Shown here piece after piece: positions 7,154 through 16,272 of a DNA stretch of 31,150 bases (position 1 is the stretch's first letter; each line of letters opens with the position of its first letter). The notes under the pieces were generated by a model. It was not told the DNA's origin and made no database searches. It was given only the letters and a program-made list of their open reading frames with translations. Made by a program: the position numbers and the translations under genes. The DNA comes from CAYPHJ01 sp964410485. GTDB taxonomy: Bacteria > Desulfobacterota > Binatia > UBA9968. The stretch spans positions 1 to 31,150 of the forward strand of contig CAYPHJ010000051.1 of NCBI GenBank assembly GCA_964410485.1. Direction: 5' to 3'.

Positions 7154-7873
7154 TCAGAACTTGAAATTCCATTCGTGTCGAGCGTAGCGCGCTCTCAGCA
7201 GCGCATCGATTCTGTCCCATGGAACGCTTTCCAGCGGCTGGTCCGCTCTCCAGGTGTTTCTTAGCGCTTGTTTAACCCTGTCGGAATCAAGCAGTAGATT
7301 CTTCATAAACGATTGGTGCGGTCGATTAGCCCGATATGCCGGTTGTTTGGAAGGCATTCTCAAGCACTTGCTCGCGACTGAAATGTCGAGGTTAAGGAGA
7401 AAACTGCCCTGAAATAGAACCGTGCCACGCCTGCGATACTGCGCATTACCCGAAAACTTGCAACCGTCGATCGCGAGATCGCTGGTTCCTCTAATCTCAA
7501 CAGGGCGCTCCAGTATGACTTCGAATAGGCTTTGATGCGGTCGCAGGACGAAATCGTAGGAAACGGCAAATTCATTGAACCCATCGGGCTGATCGGCGGC
7601 GTTGTAAACCAACGCGTAATTCAAACAACCCGGTCCTTGTATAACAGCCCCTCCCCCGGTGCAGCGCCTGAAAATTGGAACGCGGTTGAGTGCGCAGGCA
7701 GAGACATCCAGCTCCAGCGCGGCTCGATTCGAGTATCCGAGTACGGCAAAATGGGTCTTGGATTCCCAAACACGCAACACACTGTCTCCGAGAGTCTCAC
7801 ACACCGAGAGCAGCGCCTCGTCAAGAGCTAAATTGTTCGCCGGGTCCGGCAAACTCAGATCGATATATTTCAC
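7154..7873 (-). CDS. Lipoate-protein ligase A family protein (BPL/LplA fold)
   Basis: A member of the biotin/lipoate ligase fold, which attaches or transfers lipoyl or octanoyl groups to the lysine of lipoyl domains. Visible motifs are the substrate-binding RRCTGGGAV at residues 69-77 followed by LNYAL, and the invariant lysine block DGCKFSGNAQ with Lys139, then LFQGSFLLNLD. At 239 residues it lacks the full C-terminal accessory domain of E. coli LplA (about 338 residues), so it may be a transferase (LipM/LipL-like) or a two-part ligase. It is divergent from aceE-aceF-lpd with 61 bases between the start codons. The E2 encoded there carries a lipoyl domain, so it is a natural substrate (inference). 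Confidence 0.88.
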   Translation of the reverse strand: MKYIDLSLPDPANNLALDEALLSVCETLGDSVLRVWESKTHFAVLGYSNRAALELDVSACALNRVPIFRRCTGGGAVIQGPGCLNYALVYNAADQPDGFNEFAVSYDFVLRPHQSLFEVILERPVEIRGTSDLAIDGCKFSGNAQYRRRGTVLFQGSFLLNLDISVASKCLRMPSKQPAYRANRPHQSFMKNLLLDSDRVKQALRNTWRADQPLESVPWDRIDALLRARYARHEWNFKF

Positions 7874-7934
7874 AATTCAGTTGATTTTAGTGACGTTTTG
7901 TTGTTCTTTATTTTGATAAGGAGAGCGCGCCAGC
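7874..7934. promoter_or_regulatory. Divergent promoter region between the lipoate ligase gene and aceE
   Basis: The 61 bases separating the two start codons must hold both promoters. The segment is very AT-rich in its middle (about 7878-7918), in contrast with the flanking genes. TTGATT-like and TTTATT-like elements are present on the plus strand but no clear consensus pair. AAGGAG at 7918-7923 is the aceE ribosome binding site. Confidence 0.5.
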
Positions 7935-10640
7935 ATGCAAGCCGAAAAGAAAGATACGAACAACGGTCTCGATGGTGTCCGGCAAACATCGAAAAATGAC
8001 AAGCACAAATGGGTCGCCTCTCTGGAGCACATCCTCGAGCATATTCTCAAGAACGAACAATCGGAACAAGCGACATTCTTGCTCGACGAGTTGTTCGAAA
8101 GGCTCAGAAAATCCGGTCTGAAGATTCCTTCGACCATCAACACTGCATACGTCAATACTATTCCAGCGGGACAGGAACCCGCCTATCCTGGCAATAGGGA
8201 GATCGAGCGCCGCATCAAGAGTTACATCCGCTGGAATGCCATGGCCATGGTAGTGAAAGCAAATCGGATCCACCCGGACATCGGAGGGCACATTTCAACC
8301 TACGCTTCTTCGGCCACGCTTTACGAGGTGGGCTTCAATCATTTCTTTCGTGGAGGCGATGGCGACCGGTTGGCGGACATGGTCTACTTTCAGGGTCATG
8401 CGTCGCCGGGCATCTACTCCCGCGCCTATATCGAGTGGCGCATCAACGCGCCGAAACTCCATCATTTTCGCCAGGAGCTCGCGCCGGTGGGGGGCGTTTC
8501 ATCTTATCCTCATCCCTATTTAATGCCCGACTTCTGGCAATTTCCTTCGGTCTCGATGGGGCTTGCGCCAATAATGTCGATCTACCAAGCACGCTTTAAT
8601 CGCTACTTACAGAGTCGCGGGTTGCTCCGCAACGGCGAGCCAAAGGTTTGGTGCTTCGTAGGGGACGGCGAAATGGACGAACCGGAAGCATCGGGAGCAC
8701 TCTCCTTGGCAGGGCGGGAAAATTTGGACAATCTAGTCTGGGTAGTCAACTGTAATCTACAGCGCCTGGATGGGCCGGTCAGAGGAAACGGGAAAATCAT
8801 CCAGGAACTGGAGGCGCTGTTTCGCGGGGCCGGTTGGAACGTGATCAAGGTGATTTGGGGTTCTGATTGGGACTCCCTGCTCGAGGCCGACGACAAAGGA
8901 TTGCTGCTGAAGCGCATGGAGGAAACGGTCGACGGTGACTACCAGAAATACTCCGTCGAACCCGGAAGCTACACGAGAAAGCATTTTTTCGGCAAATATC
9001 CAGAGCTCCTGGAAATGGTCAATCATCTCACCGACGATCAGATCCGCAAATTGATACGGGGCGGCCACGATCCCAAAAAAGTCTATGCTGCTTACAAGGC
9101 CGCGGTCGAGCATAAAGGTTCGCCGACGGTTATATTGGCAAAAACCGTAAAAGGGTACGGATTGGGGGAAGCTGGAGAAGGCAGAAACGTTACGCACCAA
9201 CAGAAAAAACTCAATGAACGCGAGCTGCGGGAATTCCGTTCCCGGTTCGATATTCCCCTGGCCGATGAAGAAGTCGTAGAGACCCCGTTCTATCGGCCCT
9301 CACTGGACAGTCCAGAGTCGCAGTACGTTCTGGACAGAAGGAAACAACTCGGCGGTTTTCTCCCGCAGCGGAAGATCAGGGCTGCTCCACTCGGCCTTCC
9401 CGACAACAGCTACTATGCAGAGCTCTACAAGGGCTCGGGACAACATACCATGTCGACCACGATGGCGATGGTACGACTACTGAGCAAGCTTCTTCGCCAT
9501 GAGGAAATTGGCAAGCGAATCGTGCCAATCATCCCCGATGAGGCGAGGACCTTCGGAATGGATGCTCTGTTCCGCCAGGTGGGTATCTATTCGCCCAAAG
9601 GGCAGTTGTATGAACCCGTCGATCGCGAAACACTGCTCTACTACAACGAGCTCAAAGACGGACAGATTCTCGAAGAAGGAATTACCGAGGCCGGTGCGAT
9701 GTCTTCGTTCATAGCCGCCGGTACAGGCTATGCGAATCTCAGCCTCAACATGATTCCCTTTTATTTCTATTATTCGATGTTCGGCTTCCAACGTATCGGT
9801 GATTTGATGTGGGCAGCCGGTGATATCAGAGCCAAAGGCTTCCTGTTTGGAGCGACTGCTGGTCGGACCACATTGAACGGAGAAGGATTGCAGCATCAGG
9901 ACGGTCACAGCCACATTCTCGCAAGTACGATTCCGACCCTGCTGACGTACGATCCCGGCTACGCATACGAACTCGCCGTCATTCTGCGCGACGGCTTACG
10001 GCGACTGTATGCCGAAGGCGAAGAATACTTTTACTACCTGACGCTTTATAACGAAAGCTACGAGATGCCGGCCATGCCGGAAGGCGTCGAGCAAGGAATT
10101 CTAAAAGGGCTCTATCGCGTCAAAAGAGCGCCTAAAGGAAAACGTCATAAAGCGCACATTTTCGCCAGTGGTCCCCTTCTTCGTGAGGCGCACAGGGCAC
10201 AACAGATGCTGGCGGAGCAGTTTGACGTGTCGGCTGATGTCTGGAGTGCCACGAGTTACAAGCTGCTTAGAGGGGACGCTCTAAACGTAAAAAGATGGAA
10301 CATGCTCCATCCCACCGAGCCGCAGAAGCGCTCTTACCTCGAATCCACTCTGCAACACGAGGAAGGAGCATTTGTCGCCGTATCGGACTATATGAAAATT
10401 GTCCCTGATCAAATCGCGCCTTGGGTACCCGGAGGCCTGACGAGTCTGGGCACCGATGGATTCGGCCGCAGCGATACACGTCCGAGTCTTCGGCGATTTT
10501 TTGAGGTCGATGCCGAGCTCACAACCATTGCAACCCTATACGCGCTTTATCAAAAAGGCTCTCTTCCGGCACAGACCGTGGAAGATGCGCTCAAAACTTT
10601 AGGCGTCGATCCGGAAAAACCGTCCCCTTTCTATCTATAA
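7935..10640 (+). CDS. aceE: Pyruvate dehydrogenase E1 component, homodimeric
   Basis: Thiamine diphosphate-dependent E1 that decarboxylates pyruvate and passes the acetyl group to the lipoyl arm of E2. The protein is 901 residues, close to the 887 of E. coli AceE, and contains the thiamine-binding block GDGEMDEPEASG at about 242-253 followed by the NLVWVVNCNLQRLDGP stretch, then GHDPKKVYAAY, DGHSHI and the C-terminal DTRPSLRRFFEVD typical of this family. The ATG is preceded by AAGGAG at optimal spacing. It starts an operon with E2 (34 bases later) and E3 (7 bases after E2). The single-chain E1 differs from the alpha/beta type found in many other bacteria. Confidence 0.97.
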   Translation: MQAEKKDTNNGLDGVRQTSKNDKHKWVASLEHILEHILKNEQSEQATFLLDELFERLRKSGLKIPSTINTAYVNTIPAGQEPAYPGNREIERRIKSYIRWNAMAMVVKANRIHPDIGGHISTYASSATLYEVGFNHFFRGGDGDRLADMVYFQGHASPGIYSRAYIEWRINAPKLHHFRQELAPVGGVSSYPHPYLMPDFWQFPSVSMGLAPIMSIYQARFNRYLQSRGLLRNGEPKVWCFVGDGEMDEPEASGALSLAGRENLDNLVWVVNCNLQRLDGPVRGNGKIIQELEALFRGAGWNVIKVIWGSDWDSLLEADDKGLLLKRMEETVDGDYQKYSVEPGSYTRKHFFGKYPELLEMVNHLTDDQIRKLIRGGHDPKKVYAAYKAAVEHKGSPTVILAKTVKGYGLGEAGEGRNVTHQQKKLNERELREFRSRFDIPLADEEVVETPFYRPSLDSPESQYVLDRRKQLGGFLPQRKIRAAPLGLPDNSYYAELYKGSGQHTMSTTMAMVRLLSKLLRHEEIGKRIVPIIPDEARTFGMDALFRQVGIYSPKGQLYEPVDRETLLYYNELKDGQILEEGITEAGAMSSFIAAGTGYANLSLNMIPFYFYYSMFGFQRIGDLMWAAGDIRAKGFLFGATAGRTTLNGEGLQHQDGHSHILASTIPTLLTYDPGYAYELAVILRDGLRRLYAEGEEYFYYLTLYNESYEMPAMPEGVEQGILKGLYRVKRAPKGKRHKAHIFASGPLLREAHRAQQMLAEQFDVSADVWSATSYKLLRGDALNVKRWNMLHPTEPQKRSYLESTLQHEEGAFVAVSDYMKIVPDQIAPWVPGGLTSLGTDGFGRSDTRPSLRRFFEVDAELTTIATLYALYQKGSLPAQTVEDALKTLGVDPEKPSPFYL

Positions 10641-10674
10641 ATAAATACAACCCGATCCGCGTTCGCCACCTCCT

Positions 10675-11982
10675 ATGGATGTAAAACTACCACAGCTAGC
10701 TGAAGGTGTAGAAAGCGGGACTGTAGTCAGCGTGCTCGTTTCGGAGGGGCAGGCCATTAAGAAAGACCAGCCCATTATGGAGCTGGAAACCCAGAAGGCA
10801 GTCGGTTCCATTCCATCACCCGCATCGGGAACGGTAACAAAAATTCACGTGAGGGAGGGGACGGAAGTCGGAGTCGGACAAGTGCTGATCTCCTTGGAAG
10901 CAGCAGATCTGGCCGGAAAGGAAGCTCCGGCGGCAACGCCGGGGCATGCCCCATCCCGTTTACCCGAACCTGCAATCGCTGAAGCGGAACCGGCAACGCG
11001 GCGAGGCGGCGACCGATACGTTCCTGAATATCGTTACGAGCCGAAGAGTGGTATTCCGCCTCCCGCGGCACCCTCGATTCGAAAACTTGCGCGCGAGCTC
11101 GGCATCGATCTCGCGCGTGTCAAAGGCAGCGAAGCGGGTGGAAGAATCATCCTTGGAGACCTCCGCTCCTATATACAACGATTGCAGGATCTTGTGTTTC
11201 AGCGGACCGAATCCGTGTCGGGTCCGGCCGCGGGAGGTGCACAACCACAACCGGAGTCCATCGACTTTTCCAAATGGGGTCCAGTGCGGCGCGAGCGCAT
11301 GTCGCCGCTGCGCCGGACGGTCAGTCAACGGATGATTCAGTCTTGGACTTCTATTCCCAAGATTAATCAGTTCGACGAGGCGGATATTTCCGACATTTTG
11401 AAGCTTCGCAAGAGATATGCTCCTGTCTACGAAAAGACGGGCACGCATTTGACGCTGACCTCGCTCCTGCTTAAGGTTGTCGCCGACACACTCAAGAAAC
11501 ATCCGCGCGCAAACGCCAGTTTGGACGAGACGGCCAATGAAGTCGTCTATAAGGACTACATCCACATCGGCATCGCGGTGGACACAGAGGCCGGTTTGAT
11601 CGTGCCTGTCATTCGCGACGTCGACAAGAAGGATCTCCTGAGACTCTCTCAGGAACTGCAGGAAGTGACGGACAAAGCGCGACAACGGAAGCTATCTTTG
11701 GATGAACTCCAGGGCGGAACGTTCACAATCTCAAACCAGGGCAGCATCGGCGGTGCGCATTTTACGCCGATTATCTACTCCCCGCAGGTGGCCATCCTTG
11801 GTGTCGGACAAGCTCAGGCCAAGCCCTGTGTCGTGCAAGCAAAGATCGAGATACGTACGATGGTTCCCCTTTGTTTCGCTTATGATCACCGCGTTCTTGA
11901 TGGTGGCGACGCCGTCCGCTGCCTCAAAGACATGATTGGCGCGCTCCAATCCTTTCCAGAGGCGAACCTAAACATCACATAG
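10675..11982 (+). CDS. aceF: Pyruvate dehydrogenase E2, dihydrolipoamide acetyltransferase
   Basis: E2 core of the pyruvate dehydrogenase complex. There is one N-terminal lipoyl domain (residues about 1-75) with the lipoylated lysine expected at Lys41 in MELETQKAVGS, where the usual ETDKA has Q in place of D. A proline/alanine-rich linker follows, then the E1/E3-binding domain (about 128-165, APSIRKLARELGIDL and GGRIILGDL), a second linker, and the catalytic acetyltransferase domain ending with the active-site block DHRVLDGG (His405, Asp409). E. coli E2 has three lipoyl domains; one is common elsewhere. It lies 34 bases after aceE. Confidence 0.96.
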   Translation: MDVKLPQLAEGVESGTVVSVLVSEGQAIKKDQPIMELETQKAVGSIPSPASGTVTKIHVREGTEVGVGQVLISLEAADLAGKEAPAATPGHAPSRLPEPAIAEAEPATRRGGDRYVPEYRYEPKSGIPPPAAPSIRKLARELGIDLARVKGSEAGGRIILGDLRSYIQRLQDLVFQRTESVSGPAAGGAQPQPESIDFSKWGPVRRERMSPLRRTVSQRMIQSWTSIPKINQFDEADISDILKLRKRYAPVYEKTGTHLTLTSLLLKVVADTLKKHPRANASLDETANEVVYKDYIHIGIAVDTEAGLIVPVIRDVDKKDLLRLSQELQEVTDKARQRKLSLDELQGGTFTISNQGSIGGAHFTPIIYSPQVAILGVGQAQAKPCVVQAKIEIRTMVPLCFAYDHRVLDGGDAVRCLKDMIGALQSFPEANLNIT

Positions 11983-11989
11983 AATTTAA

Positions 11990-13423
11990 ATGCAGCCGAT
12001 CGAAACCGAAATTGTGGTTCTGGGAGCCGGCCCCGGCGGTTACACCGCTGCATTCTACGCGGCCGACAAGGGAAAAAAGGTGACGCTTGTCGAACAACAT
12101 CCGCGGCTTGGCGGTGTCTGCCTGAACAGCGGCTGCATTCCGTCCAAAGCGTTGCTCCATGCGACCGCGATTCTTCGTGAAGCCAGAGATTCTGCCGCTC
12201 GGGGCATTGAATTGGGCGCGCCTAAACTGGACCTCGACAAACTCCGCGACTGGAAAGAATCGGTGCTCGACAAGCTCGGCAAAGGCATCAACGGGCTTGC
12301 TCGAAACCGCAGCGTGCAACTCATTCAAGGCAGAGGTCATTTCGAAGACTCCCGCACGCTCAGGGTGGAAACCACTGAAGGACAAAAGTTTTTCAGCTAC
12401 GACAAGGCGATCATCGCCGTGGGATCAAAGCCGGCCATGCCGTCGGCCTTTGATCTCGGCAACAAGGCCATCATGACTTCGACAGAGGCTCTGGAGATCC
12501 AAGATGTTCCTGCCAACCTTCTCGTGGTCGGCGGAGGATACATCGGCATGGAACTTGGGACCGTTTACGCCGCGCTCGGTAGCCAGGTAGTGGTGCTCGA
12601 GGCCATGCCTTCCATCCTGCCGGGGATCGACGCCGATCTCGTTCGGCCCGTTATTAGAGCTGCGCAAAAAGGGTTCAAAGAAATTCGCGTTAACACGAAG
12701 GTTTTAAAAATGGCAACGGCGGGCAAGCAGATCAGAGTCACTATGGAGATTGACAAGGAAAAACGCGAAGAACTCTATGATCGCGTCCTGGTCAGTGTTG
12801 GCCGCGCGCCAAACTACACGGATCTCGGTTTGGCAAATACGCGCGTGACCAAGGATGACAAAGGTTTCATTAAATGCAATGCTCAGCAACAAACCGATGA
12901 TCCTCACATCTACGCTATCGGAGACGTCAACGGCGGAGCCCTCTTGGCGCATCGCGCCTCTAAGGAGGGGCGCATTGCCGTGGAAACGATCTGCGGCGAG
13001 GAGAGCGCTTTTAGCAATATCGTGATCCCCGCCGTCGTTTACACCGACCCCGAAGTCGCGTGGTGCGGGCTGACGGAAGGCGAAGCAAAGCAGCGAAACA
13101 TCGAGGTCAAGGTGAGCAAATTCCTGTGGGGCGCCTCCGGCAGAGCCCTCACGCTGGATCGCCCGGACGGCTTGACAAAGCTGATCATAGAACCTGAAAC
13201 AGAACGCGTTCTGGGTGTCGGCATTGTAGGGTTCGGGGCAGGCGAGCTGATCAGCGAAGGAGTCCTCGCTATCGAAATGGGCGCCACGGCCAGAGACGTA
13301 GCCGAATCAGTTCACCCGCACCCCACCCTTTCCGAAACTATCATGGAAGCCGCTGAAGCTTTTTACGGCACGGCAACACACACGATGGGTCCGCGGAAAA
13401 AGGCCCACCACGTTGCCGATTAA
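11990..13423 (+). CDS. lpdA: Dihydrolipoyl dehydrogenase (E3)
   Basis: FAD flavoprotein that reoxidises dihydrolipoamide with NAD+. The FAD fold GAGPGGYTAA lies near the N terminus, the redox disulfide is Cys44/Cys49 in GGVCLNSGCIPSKAL, the NAD-binding fold is VVGGGYIGMELG, the second FAD contact is IYAIGDV, and the catalytic His444/Glu449 pair lies in HPHPTLSE. The 477-residue length is typical. It starts seven bases after aceF and is the third gene of the operon. Its stop codon region overlaps the ribosome binding site of the following peptidase gene. Confidence 0.97.
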   Translation: MQPIETEIVVLGAGPGGYTAAFYAADKGKKVTLVEQHPRLGGVCLNSGCIPSKALLHATAILREARDSAARGIELGAPKLDLDKLRDWKESVLDKLGKGINGLARNRSVQLIQGRGHFEDSRTLRVETTEGQKFFSYDKAIIAVGSKPAMPSAFDLGNKAIMTSTEALEIQDVPANLLVVGGGYIGMELGTVYAALGSQVVVLEAMPSILPGIDADLVRPVIRAAQKGFKEIRVNTKVLKMATAGKQIRVTMEIDKEKREELYDRVLVSVGRAPNYTDLGLANTRVTKDDKGFIKCNAQQQTDDPHIYAIGDVNGGALLAHRASKEGRIAVETICGEESAFSNIVIPAVVYTDPEVAWCGLTEGEAKQRNIEVKVSKFLWGASGRALTLDRPDGLTKLIIEPETERVLGVGIVGFGAGELISEGVLAIEMGATARDVAESVHPHPTLSETIMEAAEAFYGTATHTMGPRKKAHHVAD

Positions 13424-13436
13424 GGGGTTCACCGCC

Positions 13437-14648
13437 TTGATCCAGAAAGACCGACTGACAGACCTTCTCGTCGAGCTGATAAAGATCGACAGTCTCTCCC
13501 GCAAAGAGCGGGCCATCGCTCTGCGTCTGAAGCAGGAGCTCGAAACCCTGGGCGCCACTGTGTGGATGGATCAGGCTGGCGACAAGGTCGGCGGCGACAC
13601 CGGTAATGTGATCGGTTTTTTTCCAGGGAATACCGCGGGTGTCTCTCCTCTTCTCCTGTCCGCGCACATGGATACCGTTGTTCCGGGAGAAGGCATTGTG
13701 CCCATTTTGCAGGGGGATATTCTCCGGACGGACGGTACCACCGTTCTGGGGGGAGACGACAAAAGCGGTGTTGCCATTATATGCGAGGTGTTGCGCACAA
13801 TTAGAGAAAACGAGATACCCTGCGGCGACATCGACGTCGTTTTCACAATTTGCGAGGAAGCGGGTCTGCTCGGAGCAAAGCTTCTTGACGTCAGTCGACT
13901 ACGCGCGCGTACGGGATTGGTTTTGGACAGTGATTCCGTCGGTTTTTTATTTACAAGAGCGCCTGCTGCCAATCGTATGGAATTTCGCGTGCATGGTCTC
14001 GAGGCCCACGCCGGAGTCTGCCCCGAAAAAGGTGTGAGCGCGATCAAGGTTGCCGCTGAGGGAATCGCAAGCATGAAACTCGGCAGGATCGATGCGCAGA
14101 CAACCGCCAACATAGGCGTGATTGAGGGAGGCATGGCGGTCAACATCGTACCCAATAGGGTCACGCTCAAGGGCGAGGCCAGGAGTCACGATGAGGATAA
14201 ATTGGAAAGGCAAACCCAGCACATGCTTGCCTGCCTTCAGGAGGCCGCACGCCGATATGCGCTAACCATCGGTGACAGGACATTTAACCCCACCGTCGAG
14301 GCGAAGATCGAGCGCGACTACAACCGCATGCATGTTTCCGACGATGCCGGAATCGTGCGGCTCGTACGTCAAGCGGCGCATAACCTGAGCTTAGAAATTG
14401 AAACGACCGCCACTGGCGGCGGTTGCGATGCGAACGTCTTCAATCAAAAAGGTCTGGAAGTTGCCAATCTTTCCACCGGCATGCGGGAGATTCATACGGT
14501 CAACGAGTGGCTCGACATCAAGGACCTCTATCTGTCGGCTCAAATCGTATTGGAAATCGTCAAGCTAAACGCCGCTAGGCCGCTTGATTCGCCATGGCAG
14601 CATCAAACGGGGCAAGCTCTCCGCTGCAAAAGCAACAACAAGGCCTAG
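13437..14648 (+). CDS. M20 family metallopeptidase, peptidase T-like
   Basis: A dizinc aminopeptidase/deacylase of the M20 family, most like tripeptidase PepT. Metal-binding and catalytic blocks are SAHMDTV (His77, Asp79), GGDDKSG (Asp107), the catalytic Glu-Glu pair in TICEEAGLLG (140-141), DSDSVG, and STGMREIHTVNEW near the C terminus with the last His ligand. I chose the TTG at 13437 because AAGGGG at 13422-13427, overlapping the lpd stop, has ideal spacing to it; the frame also opens with a TTG at 13413 that overlaps lpd. Cotranscription with the pyruvate dehydrogenase operon is likely; a functional link is not obvious. The last ~20 residues (QTGQALRCKSNNKA) look nonconserved. Confidence 0.88.
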   Translation: MIQKDRLTDLLVELIKIDSLSRKERAIALRLKQELETLGATVWMDQAGDKVGGDTGNVIGFFPGNTAGVSPLLLSAHMDTVVPGEGIVPILQGDILRTDGTTVLGGDDKSGVAIICEVLRTIRENEIPCGDIDVVFTICEEAGLLGAKLLDVSRLRARTGLVLDSDSVGFLFTRAPAANRMEFRVHGLEAHAGVCPEKGVSAIKVAAEGIASMKLGRIDAQTTANIGVIEGGMAVNIVPNRVTLKGEARSHDEDKLERQTQHMLACLQEAARRYALTIGDRTFNPTVEAKIERDYNRMHVSDDAGIVRLVRQAAHNLSLEIETTATGGGCDANVFNQKGLEVANLSTGMREIHTVNEWLDIKDLYLSAQIVLEIVKLNAARPLDSPWQHQTGQALRCKSNNKA

Positions 14649-14713
14649 TCCTCGCTTCGTGGGGGATCTTAAAGCTCAGATGTCAGATTTGACAACCCGG
14701 TCGGTATCTGAGG

Positions 14714-14736
14714 ATCTGCAATTTGGAATCTGCAAT
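14714..14736 (+). repeat. Short direct repeat ATCTGCAAT
   Basis: Two copies of ATCTGCAAT (14714-14722 and 14728-14736) with five bases between lie in the 121-base gap between the peptidase and the AlbA_2 gene, followed by GAGCGTAGCGAACC. The gap looks like low-information repeat-derived sequence rather than a promoter with clear boxes. Confidence 0.45.
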
Positions 14737-14769
14737 GCTGAGCGTAGCGAACCTTCGATGAGGCGTTGA

Positions 14770-16242
14770 GTGGCCACCTGGCGAGCGCCGGTTATGCGCG
14801 GTGAGGACATCGAATTTCTTCTCCGACACGAACGAGGTCAGTTTCTCGAATTCCTGAGCGCCCATGAGTATTCCCGCCGGAGTGGCTCACAAAAAAAACG
14901 AGCGGATGAACTGGCACGAGAAATCGCGCGGACCGTGTCGGGGATGGCGAACGCGGACGGTGGCACACTGCTGGTTGGCGTGGAGCCGGACAAAAGCATC
15001 ACCGGCATTCCGCACGATGCGAACGAGCTTGAGATCTTGCTACAAGCTCCCGTAAAGCTTTTGAGCCCTCCTCTCCTCTCGGCGACACAAACCATCAAAC
15101 TAGGCAACCTGCTACTCCTTAAATTCGAAGTGGCAGCGGGCCTGGAACTCTACCGCTTCAGCGGCGGGCGTTCTTTTTACCGCATTGGAGCCGAAACTCC
15201 CTCGCTCGCTTCCGAACAGATTCAAAGTTTGAAAGAAACCAAGAAAACAGTCGCCTACGAGAGGCAACAACCTCCCAACGCAACATGGAACGATTTGGAT
15301 CATACTGCCATCGAAATGCTCAAGGATAAAGCTCAAGACCCGCGTGATCTGTCAGTGTTTCTGGCTCAGCAGTACCATCTGTTGGACGTTTCACAGGGTC
15401 GCCCTGCGCCCAACATGGCAGCGGTTCTTCTTTTCGGCAAAGACCCAACGCTTTGGCATCCTCGGTGCGGCATCGACTTTGTGAAATACGACGGAACTGA
15501 ACGTCACTATGGAGCTTCTCTCAATGTAGTCAAACGATTGCGTTTTGAGGGACCTCTGGTGCGTCTAATCGACGAAGCGGTGGGTAGGATCAAGGAACAT
15601 ATTCGCGAGCGGACGATCCTCCACGACTTGTTTTTCCGCGAGCGCTTGGAATATCCAAGTTACGCGTGGCAAGAAGCTATTGTCAATGCCGTGGCGCATC
15701 GGGACTATGCCATAAGCGGCACGGCTAACGAAGTCTGGATGTTCGATGATCACATCGCTGTCCGCAGCCCCGGCCTCCCTCCACCTCCAGTGACTCTCGA
15801 ACAACTTCGCCAGCATAAGAGCGTCCACTTTTCACGTAATCCACTTATCGTTCGCGTCTTGGGGGATCTTGGTTATCTCAGGGAAATGGGGGAAGGCGTT
15901 CCCAGGATGTTCCAGGAAATGGAACAGTATGGCCTCCGGCCCCCGGAGTTTTCGGTGGAGGGGTTTGTTTTTGTCGTCACGTTGCGCAATACCCCTGTTT
16001 ACGACGAAGAGATCTTGCGTTGGCTCAACCAGTTCAACGTCGCTCGCGTAAGTTTTCGACAACGCCGTCTCCTCGCCTACGCTTACTGCCACGGCAAAAC
16101 GTTCTCGACGGCGGAGTACCAGCGGATCGCGGAGGTTGACCGCGACACCGCGTATCGTGAGATTCGGAATCTGGTGAAGAATGGCGTTGTCGCTCCTCTC
16201 AAACCGAAGAGCCGGAGCTATCGCATTATCGAACCGTTATGA
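14770..16242 (+). CDS. AlbA_2 (Schlafen-type) domain regulator with RecG-like ATPase fold and C-terminal winged helix
   Basis: A 490-residue protein of the COG2865 type. The N-terminal AlbA_2/Schlafen domain (about 20-130) shows the family pattern ANADGGTLLVGVEPDKSITGI and the later FYRIGAETPSLAS. The middle to C-terminal part has a GHKL-like HATPase_c_4 fold with AWQEAIVNAVAHRDY (about 299-313), VRSPGLPPPPVT and REMGEGVPRMFQEM. The last 60 residues (FSTAEYQRIAEVDRDTAYREIRNLV) form a winged helix. Such proteins are annotated as transcriptional regulators or RecG-like ATPases; some relatives occur in defence islands. The start is GTG without a strong ribosome binding site. Its target is unknown; an array of GTTCAA half-sites follows its stop. 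Confidence 0.85.
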   Translation: MATWRAPVMRGEDIEFLLRHERGQFLEFLSAHEYSRRSGSQKKRADELAREIARTVSGMANADGGTLLVGVEPDKSITGIPHDANELEILLQAPVKLLSPPLLSATQTIKLGNLLLLKFEVAAGLELYRFSGGRSFYRIGAETPSLASEQIQSLKETKKTVAYERQQPPNATWNDLDHTAIEMLKDKAQDPRDLSVFLAQQYHLLDVSQGRPAPNMAAVLLFGKDPTLWHPRCGIDFVKYDGTERHYGASLNVVKRLRFEGPLVRLIDEAVGRIKEHIRERTILHDLFFRERLEYPSYAWQEAIVNAVAHRDYAISGTANEVWMFDDHIAVRSPGLPPPPVTLEQLRQHKSVHFSRNPLIVRVLGDLGYLREMGEGVPRMFQEMEQYGLRPPEFSVEGFVFVVTLRNTPVYDEEILRWLNQFNVARVSFRQRRLLAYAYCHGKTFSTAEYQRIAEVDRDTAYREIRNLVKNGVVAPLKPKSRSYRIIEPL

Positions 16243-16272
16243 AAGCGGCTTATGGCGCGAGGAGCAGCGTTA

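Noticed and set aside
10960..11685. Long open frame on the minus strand within aceF
   Set aside because: It is antisense to the conserved E3-binding and catalytic domains of E2; no motif of its own is visible.
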